Assembly: GCA_033977485.1 (NCBI GenBank)
Contig: CM066982.1
Coordinates: 38,294,218-38,358,217, forward strand
Direction of reading: 5' to 3'
DNA length: 64,000 nucleotides
DNA from: Hydrangea macrophylla
Lineage: Eukaryota; Streptophyta; Magnoliopsida; Cornales; Hydrangeaceae
Shown here: in pieces, positions 10,014 through 22,330 of the stretch
Layout: the number at the start of each line of letters is the position of its first letter
Position numbering within the stretch: the first letter of the stretch is position 1
Made by a program: the position numbers and the translations under genes
The notes under the pieces: model-generated
Databases searched by the model: none
The model's input: only the letters and a program-made list of their open reading frames with translations
Told to the model about the DNA's origin: nothing

Positions 10014-11339
10014 TGATCGGGAGAGAACAGATCCTATTTATACGCCTTAACGAGCATTTGTTAGTACCTTTTTATCCTATTTTTGTATATTTTTACTTCG
10101 TTTTCTATTTTCTGACAGGTTTTGGAAGAAATCAAGTATATCAGGCTAAACAGGGTGAAAAAGCACAAAGAAAGAAGCTGAAAAAGCCAAGTTGCGCGCG
10201 CGAGCCGCGCGCGCGAAAATCCCAGAATCGCTCTAGCGATCCGCGCGCGCGAAGTGCCAAAAGTCGCGCTCGCGCGGCCCGCTCGCGCGGTATATGTAAA
10301 AACCAAAGTTGCATATTTCAGTATACTGAAGACTCCTGTGCAAACGAGATTTCCTAACTGCGTCCAGATTGTAAATTATATCAGTTTCAGTTCGTCTCGA
10401 GTTAAAAGAGCTTCCAAAACTTGTTGTAATTCTATATATACCCTATTTTACTTCAATTAAAGGGTTAGACATTATTAGCAATTATAATATATACATACTT
10501 CCAGCCATTGAAGGGAGGGAAGCAAGGAGAAGAAGAAGAAGACCAAGGGTTTCCATGGCCTCCTCCATTAACTACTTGCCATCCATCACTTCCATGGACG
10601 GTTAGATCATAGATCTAGGGTTTCAATGAAGCCCTAGACGAGTAATAGGATTTTATTTATGTTTTTATTTAAGTTTTATTATGTATGGATGACAGTCACA
10701 TGTTTAGAGGATTTTTATAAATAAATCGTACTTCTAGTGATTAAATCATTACTTTCAGAATTTATTCTTGTCTTAGATCTATTTTGACTGTGATGTGCTC
10801 AACAATCCATTCTTGCTGTGCTTGTTTAGATTGTTTACATGTGATGGTGCTTTATTGATTTGTGCTATCAAGTATCCGAATAGTCCATGCCTAGGTTAGA
10901 CGGATTAGATCACAACCCTAGTTTAGTGTGGGATAATTCGTGCTAACCGAAGATGGATTATGTTGGTGCTTGAACCATGATTATCTTCTTGTAGGAGGAA
11001 TTGGGCTTGTAGCTACAATTCCCCATATTCATCCAACTTAATAAGCTAAAGTAATTCATAAATATTCCTTATTATGAAGCTAGTGGTGGATTTGCAATCC
11101 TAGGTTCCCTTTACATATTTACAAAAACACTTTTAATTGCTTTCATAGTTTAGATTTATTTTTATTGTTATTAGTTTAATTAAAATCAAATCAAATCCGT
11201 TTTCTTAATAAACTAAATTTAGGTTTTAAAATTAAGTCGCTGTAGTAAATCAATCTCTGTGGGTTCGACCTTTACTTTCACACTACAAATCTTTAGAAAA
11301 GTAAAGTATACTTTTTATATCTTGATTCTGACAACATCA
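10014..11339 (+). repeat. 5' LTR of copy B
   Basis: It begins TGATCGGGAGAGAACAG and ends CTGACAACATCA. The CG-palindrome block (about 10194-10292) holds CGCGCGCG and GCTCGCGCGG units. One CGCGCG of the block reads CTCTAGCG here, as if one unit had mutated. The five bases before it are the target duplication GCGGT. Confidence 0.95.
10433..10440 (+). promoter_or_regulatory. Candidate LTR TATA box
   Basis: CTATATATACCC lies about 420 bp into the LTR and is repeated in the 3' LTR and, as TATATG or TATATA, in the other copies. It would put the CG-rich block in U3, upstream of the start of transcription. Another TATA-like TTTATACG lies close to the LTR start and cannot be excluded. Confidence 0.5.
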
Positions 11340-11344
11340 TTTTT

Positions 11345-11362
11345 TGGCGCCGTTGCCGGGGA
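11345..11362 (+). promoter_or_regulatory. Primer-binding site, tRNA-Asp-like
   Basis: TGGCGCCGTTGCCGGGGA lies five bases after the 5' LTR. From memory it is complementary to the 3' end of a plant tRNA-Asp, as reported for Athila-type elements. It would prime minus-strand synthesis. Confidence 0.85.
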
Positions 11363-11834
11363 TTGCAAATTACTAGCTTTAGTTTTAGAATCTTAGTTTA
11401 GTTAATTCGTACATATTAGATTAGGTTTTCTTGTTATTATTATTTTTTTATTTTTGTTTTGAGTTACTAACTTTTCTTTTTATTTTGTAGTTTCTCGAGT
11501 CATCAAATCCTATCGTTTCCGAGTGGATTAGCTAAGCACATCAAAGGAGCTTACGCAAATAAAATAAATAAAAATCAAGTAATTTGCTTCCTTTGAAATT
11601 TGCTCAAACCACTGTAAGTCAGGGCGCTGTGACGCAATTACTTGCATTAGGTTAGTTGTGGAGTGAACACTGCATTAGCTAGGAAACCCGGGGCGCTGGG
11701 CTTGACGCGGTCATTGTATTACAGGATAATATTCATGCATCACAGTAGTTGAGTGCTTGTTATTTAGTTGCGTGATTGCTATTTGTTTTTTTTGTTGAGT
11801 CAGTTTTTGTTCTTAGTTTACTTTCTTTTAGTTT
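11363..11834 (+). other. Untranslated leader of copy B
   Basis: AT-rich leader between the primer-binding site and gag. No reading frame or clear repeat is seen. Two copies of GGGCGCTG (about 11621 and 11691) are the only recurrent motif noticed. Confidence 0.6.
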
Positions 11835-14321
11835 ATGTTAGGTACACGTTCAAATAAACCGGAATTAAAACCTTTTGACTCTGAACTTGAACGTACATTA
11901 AGACTTAACAAGTCTTCAAACTTAACTTCTAGAACAAGGTTTTTAATAGACGACGATTTGACACCGAAACCAACTTCTTTATTTGAATCCGAAATACGTA
12001 GTACTCTTACAAGACTAAAGAAACCACGCTTTAATAACATAGAACCAATTAAAATGGCAAACATTGGAAATAATAACGAAAACAACCAAAATAACGACGG
12101 TGCTAATATGAATAATCTTAATATACCGCCACCTCCTCCACTTATAAACTATTTTATTCCTACGACGTACACGCCACAAGCTGGTATCGAATTACCGGAG
12201 GCGACAGCATCTCACTTTGAGATAAAGTCGTCTACCATCTCGCTACTTCCTTCTTTCCATGGCCGGCTAAATGAAGACCCTTACCAACACTTAGGGGATT
12301 TTCAGGGTATATGCTCTACTTTGAAAATACAAAACCTAAATAATGATGAATTAAAATTGCGGCTCTTCCCATTCTCCTTAAGAGACAAAGCGAAGTATTG
12401 GCTTCAATCACTTGAGCCAAACACAATAAAAACATGGGAAGCCTTACACACCGCCTTTTTACAAAAGTTTTTCCCTATTATGCGTACAAATAAGATAAGA
12501 AAAGATATAACTAATTTTGTAATGCAAGATGGGGAGACTCTTTATGACACTTGGGAAAAATTTAAAGAATTATTACGCTCGTGTCCACATCATCAGGTTC
12601 CCAAGTGGCAATTGGTTCAAGTCTTCTACGAGGGACTTATTCCCTCTGTTAGGAATACCGTCGATGCCGTTTGTGCGGGAACTTTCCTACACAAAAGCGC
12701 CGACGAGGCCTGGAAAATTTTCGAAACTTTGAGCGAGAATTCGATGCACCAAGCGGTGTCTGTCCGTTCTGAGGGATACCTTCAACCTAAGCGAGAGGTG
12801 ACAGTTGAGTCAAGTCAATCAATTGAAATAAAAGAACTATCTAAAAAACTTGACCAACTTTTAACAATGAATCAAACGACAGCCCCACCCGCTCATGAAA
12901 TTTGTGCATTATGTTCTGATCCTTCACATTCTATACTTTCATGTCCATCGGCATCTCAATTTCCGGAATTCGTGAAGCAACACATTAATTCTATTCAACA
13001 ATATCCACGAAATAATTATAATTCGACTAATAATAATCCGGACGCGCCATGAAGAAACCATCCTAACTTCTCGTGGAAAAATAATAATAATAATCCTAAT
13101 GAGGCGACTAATTTCCCTAATGCGTATCGACCTCCGTTTCAGCCTGATCAATACCAACAACCGCCTCCTAATTCGAATCCTTCAAGGGGTAATGTTTTTG
13201 AGGAAAAGGTGTTGGCATCCCTTAAGACTATTGAAACGCAAGTACAGGCATAAGCACAAATAGTGCACTCTCACACATAATCCATTGCGAAGCTTGAATC
13301 CCAAGTGGGACAACTAGCTACTGTAGTGAGTCGTAGAAACGAGGGGACGTTGCCTAGTCAAACAATTCAAAACCCTAAGGGACAATATGAGGTTAAGGGG
13401 TCGAATGAACAAGTAAACGCCGTCTCAACTAGGATTACTACACGAGAGGAGGTGATAGAAACCCCTAATAAGAATGAGAATGTGATAAATATGAACATCA
13501 ACTCTAATACAAAAAAGGGTGAGGATGTGGATAGAAGTAGAAAAGAAAATGAACCGGTCCCAACTAATCATATTCCGAGAATGCCGTATCCACCTAACGT
13601 TGAGAGACCGTCACATTTGCCCAAGAAAGGGTCAAAAATGGAAGATATACTCGAGGTGTTTAAACAAGTTAAAATCAATATTCCTTTCCTCGATGCTATT
13701 AAACAAATTCCCGCGTATGCTAAATGTTTAAAAGACCTTTGTACACAAAAGCGCAAAATACACAGTCATACTCCTAAAAAGGTCTTCCTCATGGAAAAAG
13801 TAAGCTCTATTTTCCAACACGCTCCTCCGAAGTATAAGGATCCCGGTACGCCTACGATTTCATGTGTCATAGGTGACACTATCATTCATAGGGCTCTCCT
13901 TGACTTAGGAGCTAGTGTTAATCTCTTACCCTATCATGTCTACAAACAATTAGGTCTAGGTGAACTTAAACCTACGGCCGCTACTATTCAATTAGCGGAT
14001 CGTTCTGTCAAAATACCTAGAGGAATCGTCGAAGACGTCCTAGTAAAAGTTGATCAATGTTTCTATCCTGTAGATTTTATGGTCCTTGACACCGAACCGG
14101 TACTAGATGCTAGAAAATACGCTCCTGTTATTCTTGGTCGTCCATTCTTAGCCACGGCCAACGCACGTGTCAATTGTAGAACAGGGGTGATGAAAGTGTC
14201 GTTCGGGAATATAAAATTAAAATTAAATGTTTTTAATGATGTTGATCAACCTCCCAAAGACGATGATTATCTAGGTGTGGAGGGTAGTGAGGTTAACGGA
14301 ATATTGAACTTACTAACGTAA
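11835..14321 (+). pseudogene. gag-pro polyprotein with three in-frame stops
   Basis: A single frame runs from ATG 11835 to the TAA at 14319-14321, broken by stops at 13050 (TGA), 13251 (TAA) and 13278 (TAA). Residues 150-290 match the retrotransposon Gag capsid domain (LFPFSLRDKAKYWLQSL, a typical helix). A CCHC zinc knuckle with C-X2-C-X4-H-X4-C spacing starts near residue 357. After the stops the frame continues with LESQVGQLA, a feature of Athila Gag, and then the aspartic protease with DLGASVNLLP and ILGRPFLATA. The first stop sits where the motif WRNHPNFSWK would need Trp. The final part is lost to a 1-base deletion relative to copy A. Confidence 0.9.
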
Positions 14322-14326
14322 TAAAT

Positions 14327-14539
14327 ATGAGTGAAGGGAATAATATAGAGGATGATGAGTGGATGAATCCTAATACCTCGGCCTCTAACGAAGAATTTAC
14401 TCGAAAGGTAAAGAATCGATGTAATAACGATAATGGTGAGCTGTCAAATAAATTAACACATAACAATCTTGTTTCGATGTTTCACCAGAATCTCCCTATG
14501 GCCTTAAGAGGTACAAACTCTGATTTACGACCTCCTTAA
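14327..14539 (+). pseudogene. Displaced C-terminus of gag-pro
   Basis: This 70-codon frame encodes the acidic tail seen fused to the protease in copy A (NIEDDEWMNP and the final SDLRPP). It is out of frame with gag-pro here: the joining segment is 35 bases against 36 in copy A. It has no independent start context and is a remnant, not a separate gene. Confidence 0.85.
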
Positions 14540-17158
14540 ATATTGAGCTAGAACGGTCTAGCGGAAGACGTAAAAGTTAGCGCTTCTTGGGAGGCAACCC
14601 AAGCTTAATTTCGTCGGATTTCTTTGTTTTTGGTATGTTTTTGGGTCGTTTTGGTTTGTTTTTGAGTTGCTGAACAGGTTTGGAGGTTGGAATTAAGTTG
14701 TTTTTAATTTATATACATAAAATAAGTGAACCGAGAGAATTCATCAAACTCGCGCGCGCAGCCCGCTCGCGCGAGACGTCGTTCGCTCGGCTCGCTGGCG
14801 CGAGTTTGCCCCTTAAACGTTTTTCTTTGCTTTTCTTTATAGGAGCTCTCAGGTTCCATTCGCGCTTCATATCGCGGGCGCGAGGTAGCTCGCGGGCGCG
14901 AGATGGTCCGCTGGCGCGATTTTCAAAAAAAAAATAATAATAAAATTTGGGAATTCGCGCGCGCGACGGCCGCTCGCGCGATTTCCCCTTTTCTTGATAT
15001 TTGCTTTTCTTTTCTGTATCTTTCCCCCACACCTGTCACATAGTTTTTACTTTTCTGTTTTTGTTTCGTAGGTCCTTTTCCATCAAGTTTTTGATTGTTA
15101 TCATAATTCTGGTTATGTTTTATTTTCTTTTATCGTATGCTTTATTTTCTTTTCTAGTTTATGTTTGTTTTGTTTTCTTTGTTTTGTTATATCGTATAGA
15201 TTAGGTTAATTTATTTATATTTCTTTTAGTTGTTTTTCATCTTTTCTTTGTTTAGTTTCTTTTCTCTAGTATTAACAGGTAACATTGAACTTTATTGACA
15301 TATTCCTTTGTGTTAACCTGTTCTGTCATTGTTGAAACCAAGGTACTATCGTTCCTTCCTTACGTACTTTCCTTTCTTTCATTCTATTGTTTCATTGGGG
15401 ACAATGACAGGTTTAGGTTTGGGGGTATGCACATGCACATTATTTTATGCAAAATTTTAAAATTTTTCAATAAGTGTGTTTAAATAAATGATGATTACCT
15501 ACGATTTTTGCAATCTTGATTAAATACTTCTTGTTATGTAAATTTGATTGTTATAGAATGATAAACAAGGAAAGATGTGATTAAATATTTGCTGAAGTCA
15601 TGATATAATGTTTTAGGTCATGTATTGTTCGAATCGTAGTTTTTATCATAGATTTGCACATAAACCTATGCACTGCACGTAGTTGAATGAATACATGTCT
15701 GATGTGAACTATAATATGATTCGGATTTCTAGATAACACATGGTGGAGACTAAGCCCAGTGAGCTTTTGAGCTTATCTTTTCTTTTTAGAGGGTTATAAA
15801 TACATTGTGTTTGTCGAATTACATTGAAATAGCGCATTAACTTGTTGTTTAGTCTCATTATTCTTGTTATTGGTTGATAGTCAAGTTAACATATTTATTG
15901 CCATGCTAAATAATCTTCCATTGTAAACATTGAAGAACCATATGACCATAGGACATGATTTTAGGCCCTCTTTGTTTACTGCCGACCGATAAATGATAAA
16001 AATTTCCTTAGTTCACCCTTTGAGCCATTAAAATGCCTTTTTCTTTGATTACCATTATCCTTGTTTTTGGCTCCGACTTGACAAACTTGGAGTTCACCAT
16101 TGAGAGATTTGTCAACTTTTAGTGGTGTTAAGGCGATGTGTGATTGAGAAGAGCAAGTAAATAAGATGATGTTTGGGGTGGTTGCCTTGATTCTTTACTG
16201 AATATTCGTTTCGAAAGCAACGAGAAGGAAAGAAAAAAGATAAGGATTGGAAAAAAATAAAGAAGAAGAAGGTTGATAAAAGAAAAAGAATAGAAAAGAA
16301 AGAAAAAAATATGTGGAAAGAAAAATGAAAAGATGAAGTTGGTAGAAGAGAGAATGAAAGAAATAGTACATGCCTTACAATGCCATTCTGAAACTACTTG
16401 ATATATCCGTTCTATGCTTTTTCATTATTTGAGCCATGTTACAACCTTTGAAAAGTCCTATTTGATCCTGGAAAACATGGTTTGGATATGTAAACGATGG
16501 GAGGGGGATTAAAACATGGTAATGATTCATTTTTCTTGATTATTGGCATCCTATCCATGAGACTACTGTTCTTTCGTGTCATGCGTCTTTTTCCAGTCAT
16601 ATGTGAGCATTTCTCGTTTTGAAAACATATTTTCTTTACTCACATATTTTAGAAAAAATTACACCTGTTTCTGAATGTTTTATTTGAGAGTGTAATTCCT
16701 TGTGAGATTTGTAGTCAAAGCATAGTTAGATGGTCATCCGAGTTATATTCCAAGTTCATGACATGCACGTGTTCATTTGACTACCATATCACACACGTGC
16801 AATCTTATGAGAAACTCTATTGATTTATACGATGCATGTGCTTGAGATTGTTTTTCAGGATGTAGGTAGACGTTTGATTCCGTTTCTTCTTGTTCGGTAT
16901 TCTATTTCGAATCATCGTTCTATGATAATGAGTATTGAATATTAGTTTTTCGTTTTTTAAATTTTACAAGTTAATAAAGATGGTTGTGGGTGACTTGTTG
17001 ATGAGAACCCTCACGAGACTTCACTCGTCCGACTAGGGACACCTAGAGGTTTAAAAGGCTTGTTGCATACGCTAAATGCAATCGTGATCCATGCGAAAAT
17101 GGAGTAGTATTTTATTAGTAATTTTTATTTTAGTTTTGCTCGAGGACTAGCAAAATGT
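14540..17158 (+). other. Long non-coding 3' region of copy B
   Basis: About 2.6 kb without coding sequence, aligned with 843-3445 in copy A. It holds CG-palindrome clusters (about 14749-14975), a pyrimidine-rich tract, an internal polypurine-like motif (15408-15427), and a purine-rich block (about 16150-16365). The conserved non-coding length in two copies suggests that the sequence is part of the family's standard structure and not recent decay. Confidence 0.75.
15405..15428 (+). promoter_or_regulatory. Internal polypurine-like motif, copy B
   Basis: GACAGGTTTAGGTTTGGGGG repeats the core of the terminal polypurine tract 1.75 kb upstream of it. The context CATTGGGGACAATGA just before is also conserved in copy A. 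Confidence 0.45.
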
Positions 17159-17171
17159 AGGTTTGGGGGTG
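17159..17171 (+). promoter_or_regulatory. Polypurine tract of copy B
   Basis: AGGTTTGGGGGTG abuts the 3' LTR at TGATCGGG. Its position and purine content identify the plus-strand primer. Confidence 0.75.
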
Positions 17172-18470
17172 TGATCGGGAGAGAACAGATCCTATTTATA
17201 CGCCTTAACGAGCATTTGTTAGTACCTTTTTATCCTGTTTTTGTATATTTTTACTTCGTTTTCTATTTTCTGACAGGTTTTGGAAAAAATCAAGTATATC
17301 AGGCTAAATAGGGTGAAAAAGCACAAAGAAAGAAGCTGAAAAATCCAAGTCACGCGCGCGAAAATCCCAGAATCGCTCGCGCGATCCGCGCGCGCGAAGT
17401 CCCAAAAGTCGCGCTCGCGCGACCTGCTCGCGCGACCCGCTCGCGCGGTATATGTAAAAACCAAAGTTGCGTATTTCAGTATACTGAAGACTCCTGTGCA
17501 AACGAGATGTCCTAACTGCGTCCAGATTGTAAATTATATCAGTTTCAGTTCGTCTCGAGTTAAAAGAGCTTCCAAAACTTGTTGTAATTCTATATATACC
17601 CTATTTTACTTCAATTAAAGGGCTAGACATTATTAGCAATTATAATATATACATACTTCCAGCCATTGAAGGGAGGGAAGCAAGGAGAAGAAGAAGAAGA
17701 CCAAGGGTTTCCATGGCCTCCTCCATTAACTACTTGCCATCCATCACTTCCATGAACGGCGCTAGATCATAGATCTAGGGTTTCAATGAAGCCCTAGACG
17801 AGTAATAGGCTTTTATTTATGTTTTTATTTCAGTTTTATTATGTATGGATGACGGTCACATGTTTAGAGAATTTTTATAAATAAATCGTACTTCTAGTGA
17901 TTAAATCATTACTTTCAGAATTTATTCTTGTCTTAGATCTATTTTGACTGTGATGTGCTCAACAATCCATTCTTGCTGTGCTTGTTTAGATTATTTACAT
18001 GTGATGGTGCTTTATTGATTTGTGCTATCAAGTATCCGAATAGTCCATGCCTAGGTTAGACGGATTAGATCACAACCCTAGTTTAGTGTGGGATAATTCG
18101 TGCTAACCGAAGATGGATTATGTTGGTGCTTGAACCATGATTATCTTCTTGTAGGAGGAATTGGGCTTGTAGCTACAATTCCCCATATTCATCCAACTTA
18201 ATAAGCTAAAGTAATTCATAAATATTCCTTATTATGAAGCTAGTGGTGGATTTGCAATCCTAGGTTCCCTTTACATAGTTTAGATTTATTTTTATTGTTA
18301 TTAGTTTAATTAAAATCAAATCAAATCCGTTTTCTTAATTAACTAAATTTAGGTTTTAAAATTAAGTCGCTGTAGTAAATCAATCTCTGTGGATTCGACC
18401 TTTACTTTCACACTACAAAATCTTTAGAAAAGTAAAGTATACTTTTTATATCTTGATTCTGACAACATCA
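17172..18470 (+). repeat. 3' LTR of copy B
   Basis: Same ends as the 5' LTR. Differences are a handful of transitions, a rearranged CG-palindrome block (an extra GCTCGCGCGACC unit and a shortened first part), and loss of about 27 bp near 18275. The GCGGT duplication follows. Confidence 0.95.
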
Positions 18471-18475
18471 GCGGT

Positions 18476-18547
18476 TCACATGCACACTCATAAACTGTTT
18501 TGAGGAAACTATTAAAATGAATTTAAAATATGTTTATGATTAATATA
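18476..18547. other. Flanking DNA continuing from 10008
   Basis: Short AT-rich segment between Athila-like copy B and the Mutator-like element. It joins 9217-10008 to 25635 onward when insertions are removed. No feature is seen. Confidence 0.6.
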
Positions 18548-18556
18548 TATTTTCTA

Positions 18557-18599
18557 GGGTAAATTACACAAACCTCCCCTGAGGTTTAACAAATTACAC
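18557..18599 (+). repeat. Left terminal inverted repeat of the Mutator-like element
   Basis: 43 bp with the right end as its near-exact complement: the first 31 bp match with one difference, and the last bases (AAATTACAC) match again after a small gap. Confidence 0.85.
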
Positions 18600-18843
18600 G
18601 AACCTCCCTCATATATTGCAAAATTGCACATACCTCACATGTCAATGTTAAATGTGACTTACAACAAATTGAGTATTTTGTCTTCGTTTAATTTGTACAT
18701 TTTTTGTTATATCCAGTTATTTGTTCTACTCGGTCTCTCTCTATCTCTCTATCATCTACAACTCCACAAAAACAGAGTCATCATCACCACCAATCTCATT
18801 GATTATCCATCACTACCACCTCGTCAGCCACTATTACTATAAT

Positions 18844-19398
18844 CCCTGGTGTTGTGGGCAAACTGCTGTAAGTGCCTTTGTGTCTGCAATAAGTGTTGGC
18901 AGGCTACACACTATGGGAAGTTTGTCCCACATAGCCTGGGTTTGGAAAAGTAATGTGCTATATATGTGTGGTTCCAAGTCTCCCTAGTAAGAGGCCTTTT
19001 GGGTAGTGGCCCAAGAACAAATCCGTGCGGGTTTGGGCCAAAGCGGACAATATCTTACTTAGCGAGACTTGGGTTGTGACTGAATGGTATCAGAGTCTGA
19101 CCCAACCAGAAGTGTGCCAACACGGATGTTTGGTCCCTAAGGGGGGTGGAATGTAACGAACCTGGTGTTGTGGGCGGGCTGCTGTAGGTGCCTTTGTGGT
19201 TGCAGTAAGTGCTGGTAGGCTACACACTATGGGAAGTTCATCCCACATCGCCTAGGTGTGGAAAAGTAATGTGTTGTATATGTGTGGTTCCAAATCACCC
19301 TAGTAAGAGGCCTTTTAGATAGTGGTCCAAGAACAAATCCGTGCGGGTTTAGCCCTGAAGCGGACAATATCTTACTCAGCGAGTCTTGGGTCGTGACA
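18844..19398 (+). mobile_element. TRIM retroelement with 247-bp LTRs
   Basis: The 5' LTR (18844 to about 19081) lacks its first eight or so bases. The 3' LTR is 19152-19398 and begins TGTAACGAACC. Between them are only about 70 bp: the primer-binding site TGGTATCAGAG (19085-19095, initiator tRNA-Met type) and a polypurine tract AAGGGGGGTGGAA ending at 19151. There is no coding capacity. The LTR shares its first 110 bp with the Cassandra LTR at 23615-23929 but has no 5S-derived part. Confidence 0.85.
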
Positions 19399-22290
19399 GA
19401 ATACACACACTGATTTTTGGATAGCCAAATATTCAATCAAGTGCATACCCTGATCAATATTCAACTGCCCAATAGTCCAAAGTTTCTAACCTACACTTAA
19501 TTTAAAAAGACCATTTTAAGATAAATTGAATTTAAATTACTTTCATACACCACATTATCTCTTTTTAAACACAATTCATGTATCATCAAACTCATTCCCA
19601 AAATTATTACAAGAAAACCATAAGTTTCCCTTTACATAGAAATAATAAAATTTTCCTCCATTGAATCACAATAAAATTATCGGGTTATAATAATAAACAG
19701 AACAATTTTCAACACTACACTATCTCAGGTCAAATCTGCTACAAACGTCCCCCAATGTCCAATAATACAGCAGAAATATAACTACACCTACTACAAGCTA
19801 GTTCTCAACCTTGCCTCACAATGCCAACTAAATAAAAAAGTATCATATAATACATAAAGAATGAAAAGTAGATATCTTCAACTTCACAAACAGATCGGCT
19901 GCTCCACAACAAACTCCAACTATACTATCGTGCACATGTCATCCGAATACGTTTCATATAGAAACTCCCCGAATGCATTATGCACCCGGGTCAGCATATA
20001 AAATACTGGCATGAGTTAAACAAAACACAAATCTTAGGGATCTAACTTGAACCCGTAGATTACAAACCACACTACAACATTCTTGGTCCAAGACTGATAA
20101 TTCCACACACATATCTGGACAATAGAGTAGTTTCCATTTATGTGGTGGCAAGTAGTTTCTTGCCCAAATAAAACAGCTAAATACTTACCTTTCTTAACTA
20201 TGGTAGGCCAAAATCTGCAACCCATTAGTGGGCCTACCATCCTGTACAAATAGAAATTAACACAATAATAGAAAACCAATAACAAGGTGCTATTAATTAA
20301 AATAAATTTATCTCCAACAAAGAGCTAGAATTAGACACAACTTAAAACACAAAAAACGTCAAGAATAAAATTTCCAAGAATGACTCGCGTCCCCATTCAT
20401 TAATTCTAAATAGATAATTCAGAAATTATTTATTAAACTTCAGCTCTTAGATAGACGATGTTCAGCAGATTCTAAAAATCGATGAAAACAGTGTCAAGAT
20501 GACGTTTTTAGAAAAAGTGTAAAACATGAAAGTTGTTTGGATCATCGTTTTACTTCAGTTAACGTGAAACGACCATAAAGTATGAATCTAAGTATCCAAA
20601 TATTTAATTACTAATCTGGTCCAGTTTATTATTAAATTATTATGTTCCCAAAAATGCTACGTTACACATAGAATGCTACGTTTTAAGCTAACAGATACAC
20701 ACAAAAGTTGTTTGATAAGACGATTACTAATCATATATAAATTTCTGGTACTCGACTACCACAGGCTATAATAAATTACAATACAACGTATAGCCACAAA
20801 TTTAAACACCACAAGTATTTTATTTATTACACCTTATGTTCACCACCTTGGTCACCCATCCTTGGTTCAGCCTACACATATATCACATGTGTCTCAGAAC
20901 GTAATACTAACTCTCACTCCGGTCCCAACTCCCATGAAGTATCACTAGGATTTGAGCATACACCGAAAGGCTAGTCCTTACATTCTTGACGTCAATTAAA
21001 CGAAGTCTAAATACATATGAAATAGACCAACAAGCCAGGCATAAGGCTTAAAAATGAAGAGACGGGTCATCCATGTAGTCGCCGTCTAATCACACAAGGA
21101 CGGGTCATCCACGAAGTCGCCGCCTAAAATCATAAGGAGCAGTGGTGAACTCTAAGGTCTTTTCTAACGTTCATACATCCACGTTTTTCACAAAACTCAA
21201 CTTTATAAGAGATTCATATATCTCAAATCAAATTTCTGTTAAAATCATATTAACAGTTACATGTTCACACAGATTCATAACCCATACAAAATCACATAGT
21301 CATGATTTCACAAAGCTCAACTATACATGACAACTCATATCTTTCTAAGTACAAACAAATAAATTCATATTAACGAGCACAAAGTCACACAAAAATATGA
21401 TATAGCAAATACGTTTATTTTAACCTTCATGAATCTGCTACTGTAATATGCATTTTCTGCCCAACGGTACAGAATTGGGAAAAACATTATTAGATGAACA
21501 CACGTGCAGAATCGCATTTTACATGGGCTACATGGGCTTAATTCCAAAAATCAATGACCGCGATTTTATATAAATTATTTTCATTTTCAGCCACCGTAAA
21601 TTTAGATTGATCAAAATAGTCACATATTCATAATCACAACAACAAGAAGATCACAAAGATCAATCTTAATTGTAAACCCTAGTTTACACATGGCTTCAAA
21701 TACATATATATATATATATATATATATTCAAATACAGATATTCAAAACAAGAGTTTAACTCGTTGATTTACGGCTTCAAGGTTGATGATGATTACGCAAA
21801 ACATAAGTTTGGAGTTCCTCCTTTTTTTTTCCTTCTTATTCTCTTCTTCTTCTTCTTCTTCTTCTCTCTCTCTACATCTGTTCTCTCTTTTCTTTTCTTC
21901 TCTACCCTTTTTTTTGTTAATATGAGGGCTAGGATTTTAATTTATGTATATGTATATGTATATGGATTCTACACACACAACACATGTCAATAAAACACAC
22001 ACAAACATATAAATCCCATTTTTTTTTTTGTTTTATGAGCTCACAAAAAGACTTCATATCGGCCCGAAAATGCATTCTAAAGTGACAAAATGATTAGCCC
22101 AATGGGTACCCATGACCCGGGCACTAAATTTCTATGTTAAGCATACTACCTGACATACTAACGACCCGTACATGCTACTTCAACATTTTATTAGGTGTCA
22201 CTAAGGTACAAACACATAGTTAATGTCTAATACTTGAAAAGAATAATATAAATAATTACTAAAAACACTTAGAAAATTCGGGTTGTTACA
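19399..22290 (-). repeat. Tekay/Del-like LTR, minus strand (left boundary uncertain)
   Basis: On the minus strand an LTR-type start TGTAACAACCCGAATTTTC lies at 22290, preceded by a purine tract, so the LTR extends from there towards lower coordinates. The intervening 2.9 kb has no coding sequence but holds short repeats typical of long LTRs: GACGGGTCATCCA twice (21063 and 21102), a TA run (21705-21726) and a CTT-rich stretch (about 21840-21900). I could not fix the far end; a TG near 19412 is a candidate. Confidence 0.5.
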
Positions 22291-22330
22291 TTCTACCCTC
22301 CTTAAAGAAAATTTTGTCCTGAAATTTGAA
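22291..22330 (-). promoter_or_regulatory. Polypurine tract and pol 3' end of the Tekay-like element
   Basis: The minus strand reads AGGACAAAATTTTCTTTAAG then GAGGGTAGAA before TGTAACAACCC. This layout, with a short GGACAAAATTT end of pol followed by a purine tract and a TGTAAC LTR start, is characteristic of Tekay/Del chromoviruses as I know them. Confidence 0.55.

Larger units (their letters stand above)
10014..18470 (+). mobile_element. Complete non-autonomous Athila-like retrotransposon, copy B
   Basis: An 8457-bp element flanked by the 5-bp target duplication GCGGT (10009-10013 and 18471-18475). It has two LTRs (1326 and 1299 bp), a primer-binding site, a gag-pro region and a polypurine tract. 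No reverse transcriptase, RNase H or integrase motif is visible between protease and 3' LTR, so it could move only with enzymes from a related element. It resembles the class of terminal-repeat elements that keep Gag (TR-GAG type), with a protease as well. The Athila-lineage assignment rests on protease sequence and primer-binding site. LTR differences are few and mostly transitions, which suggests a fairly recent insertion. Confidence 0.93.
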
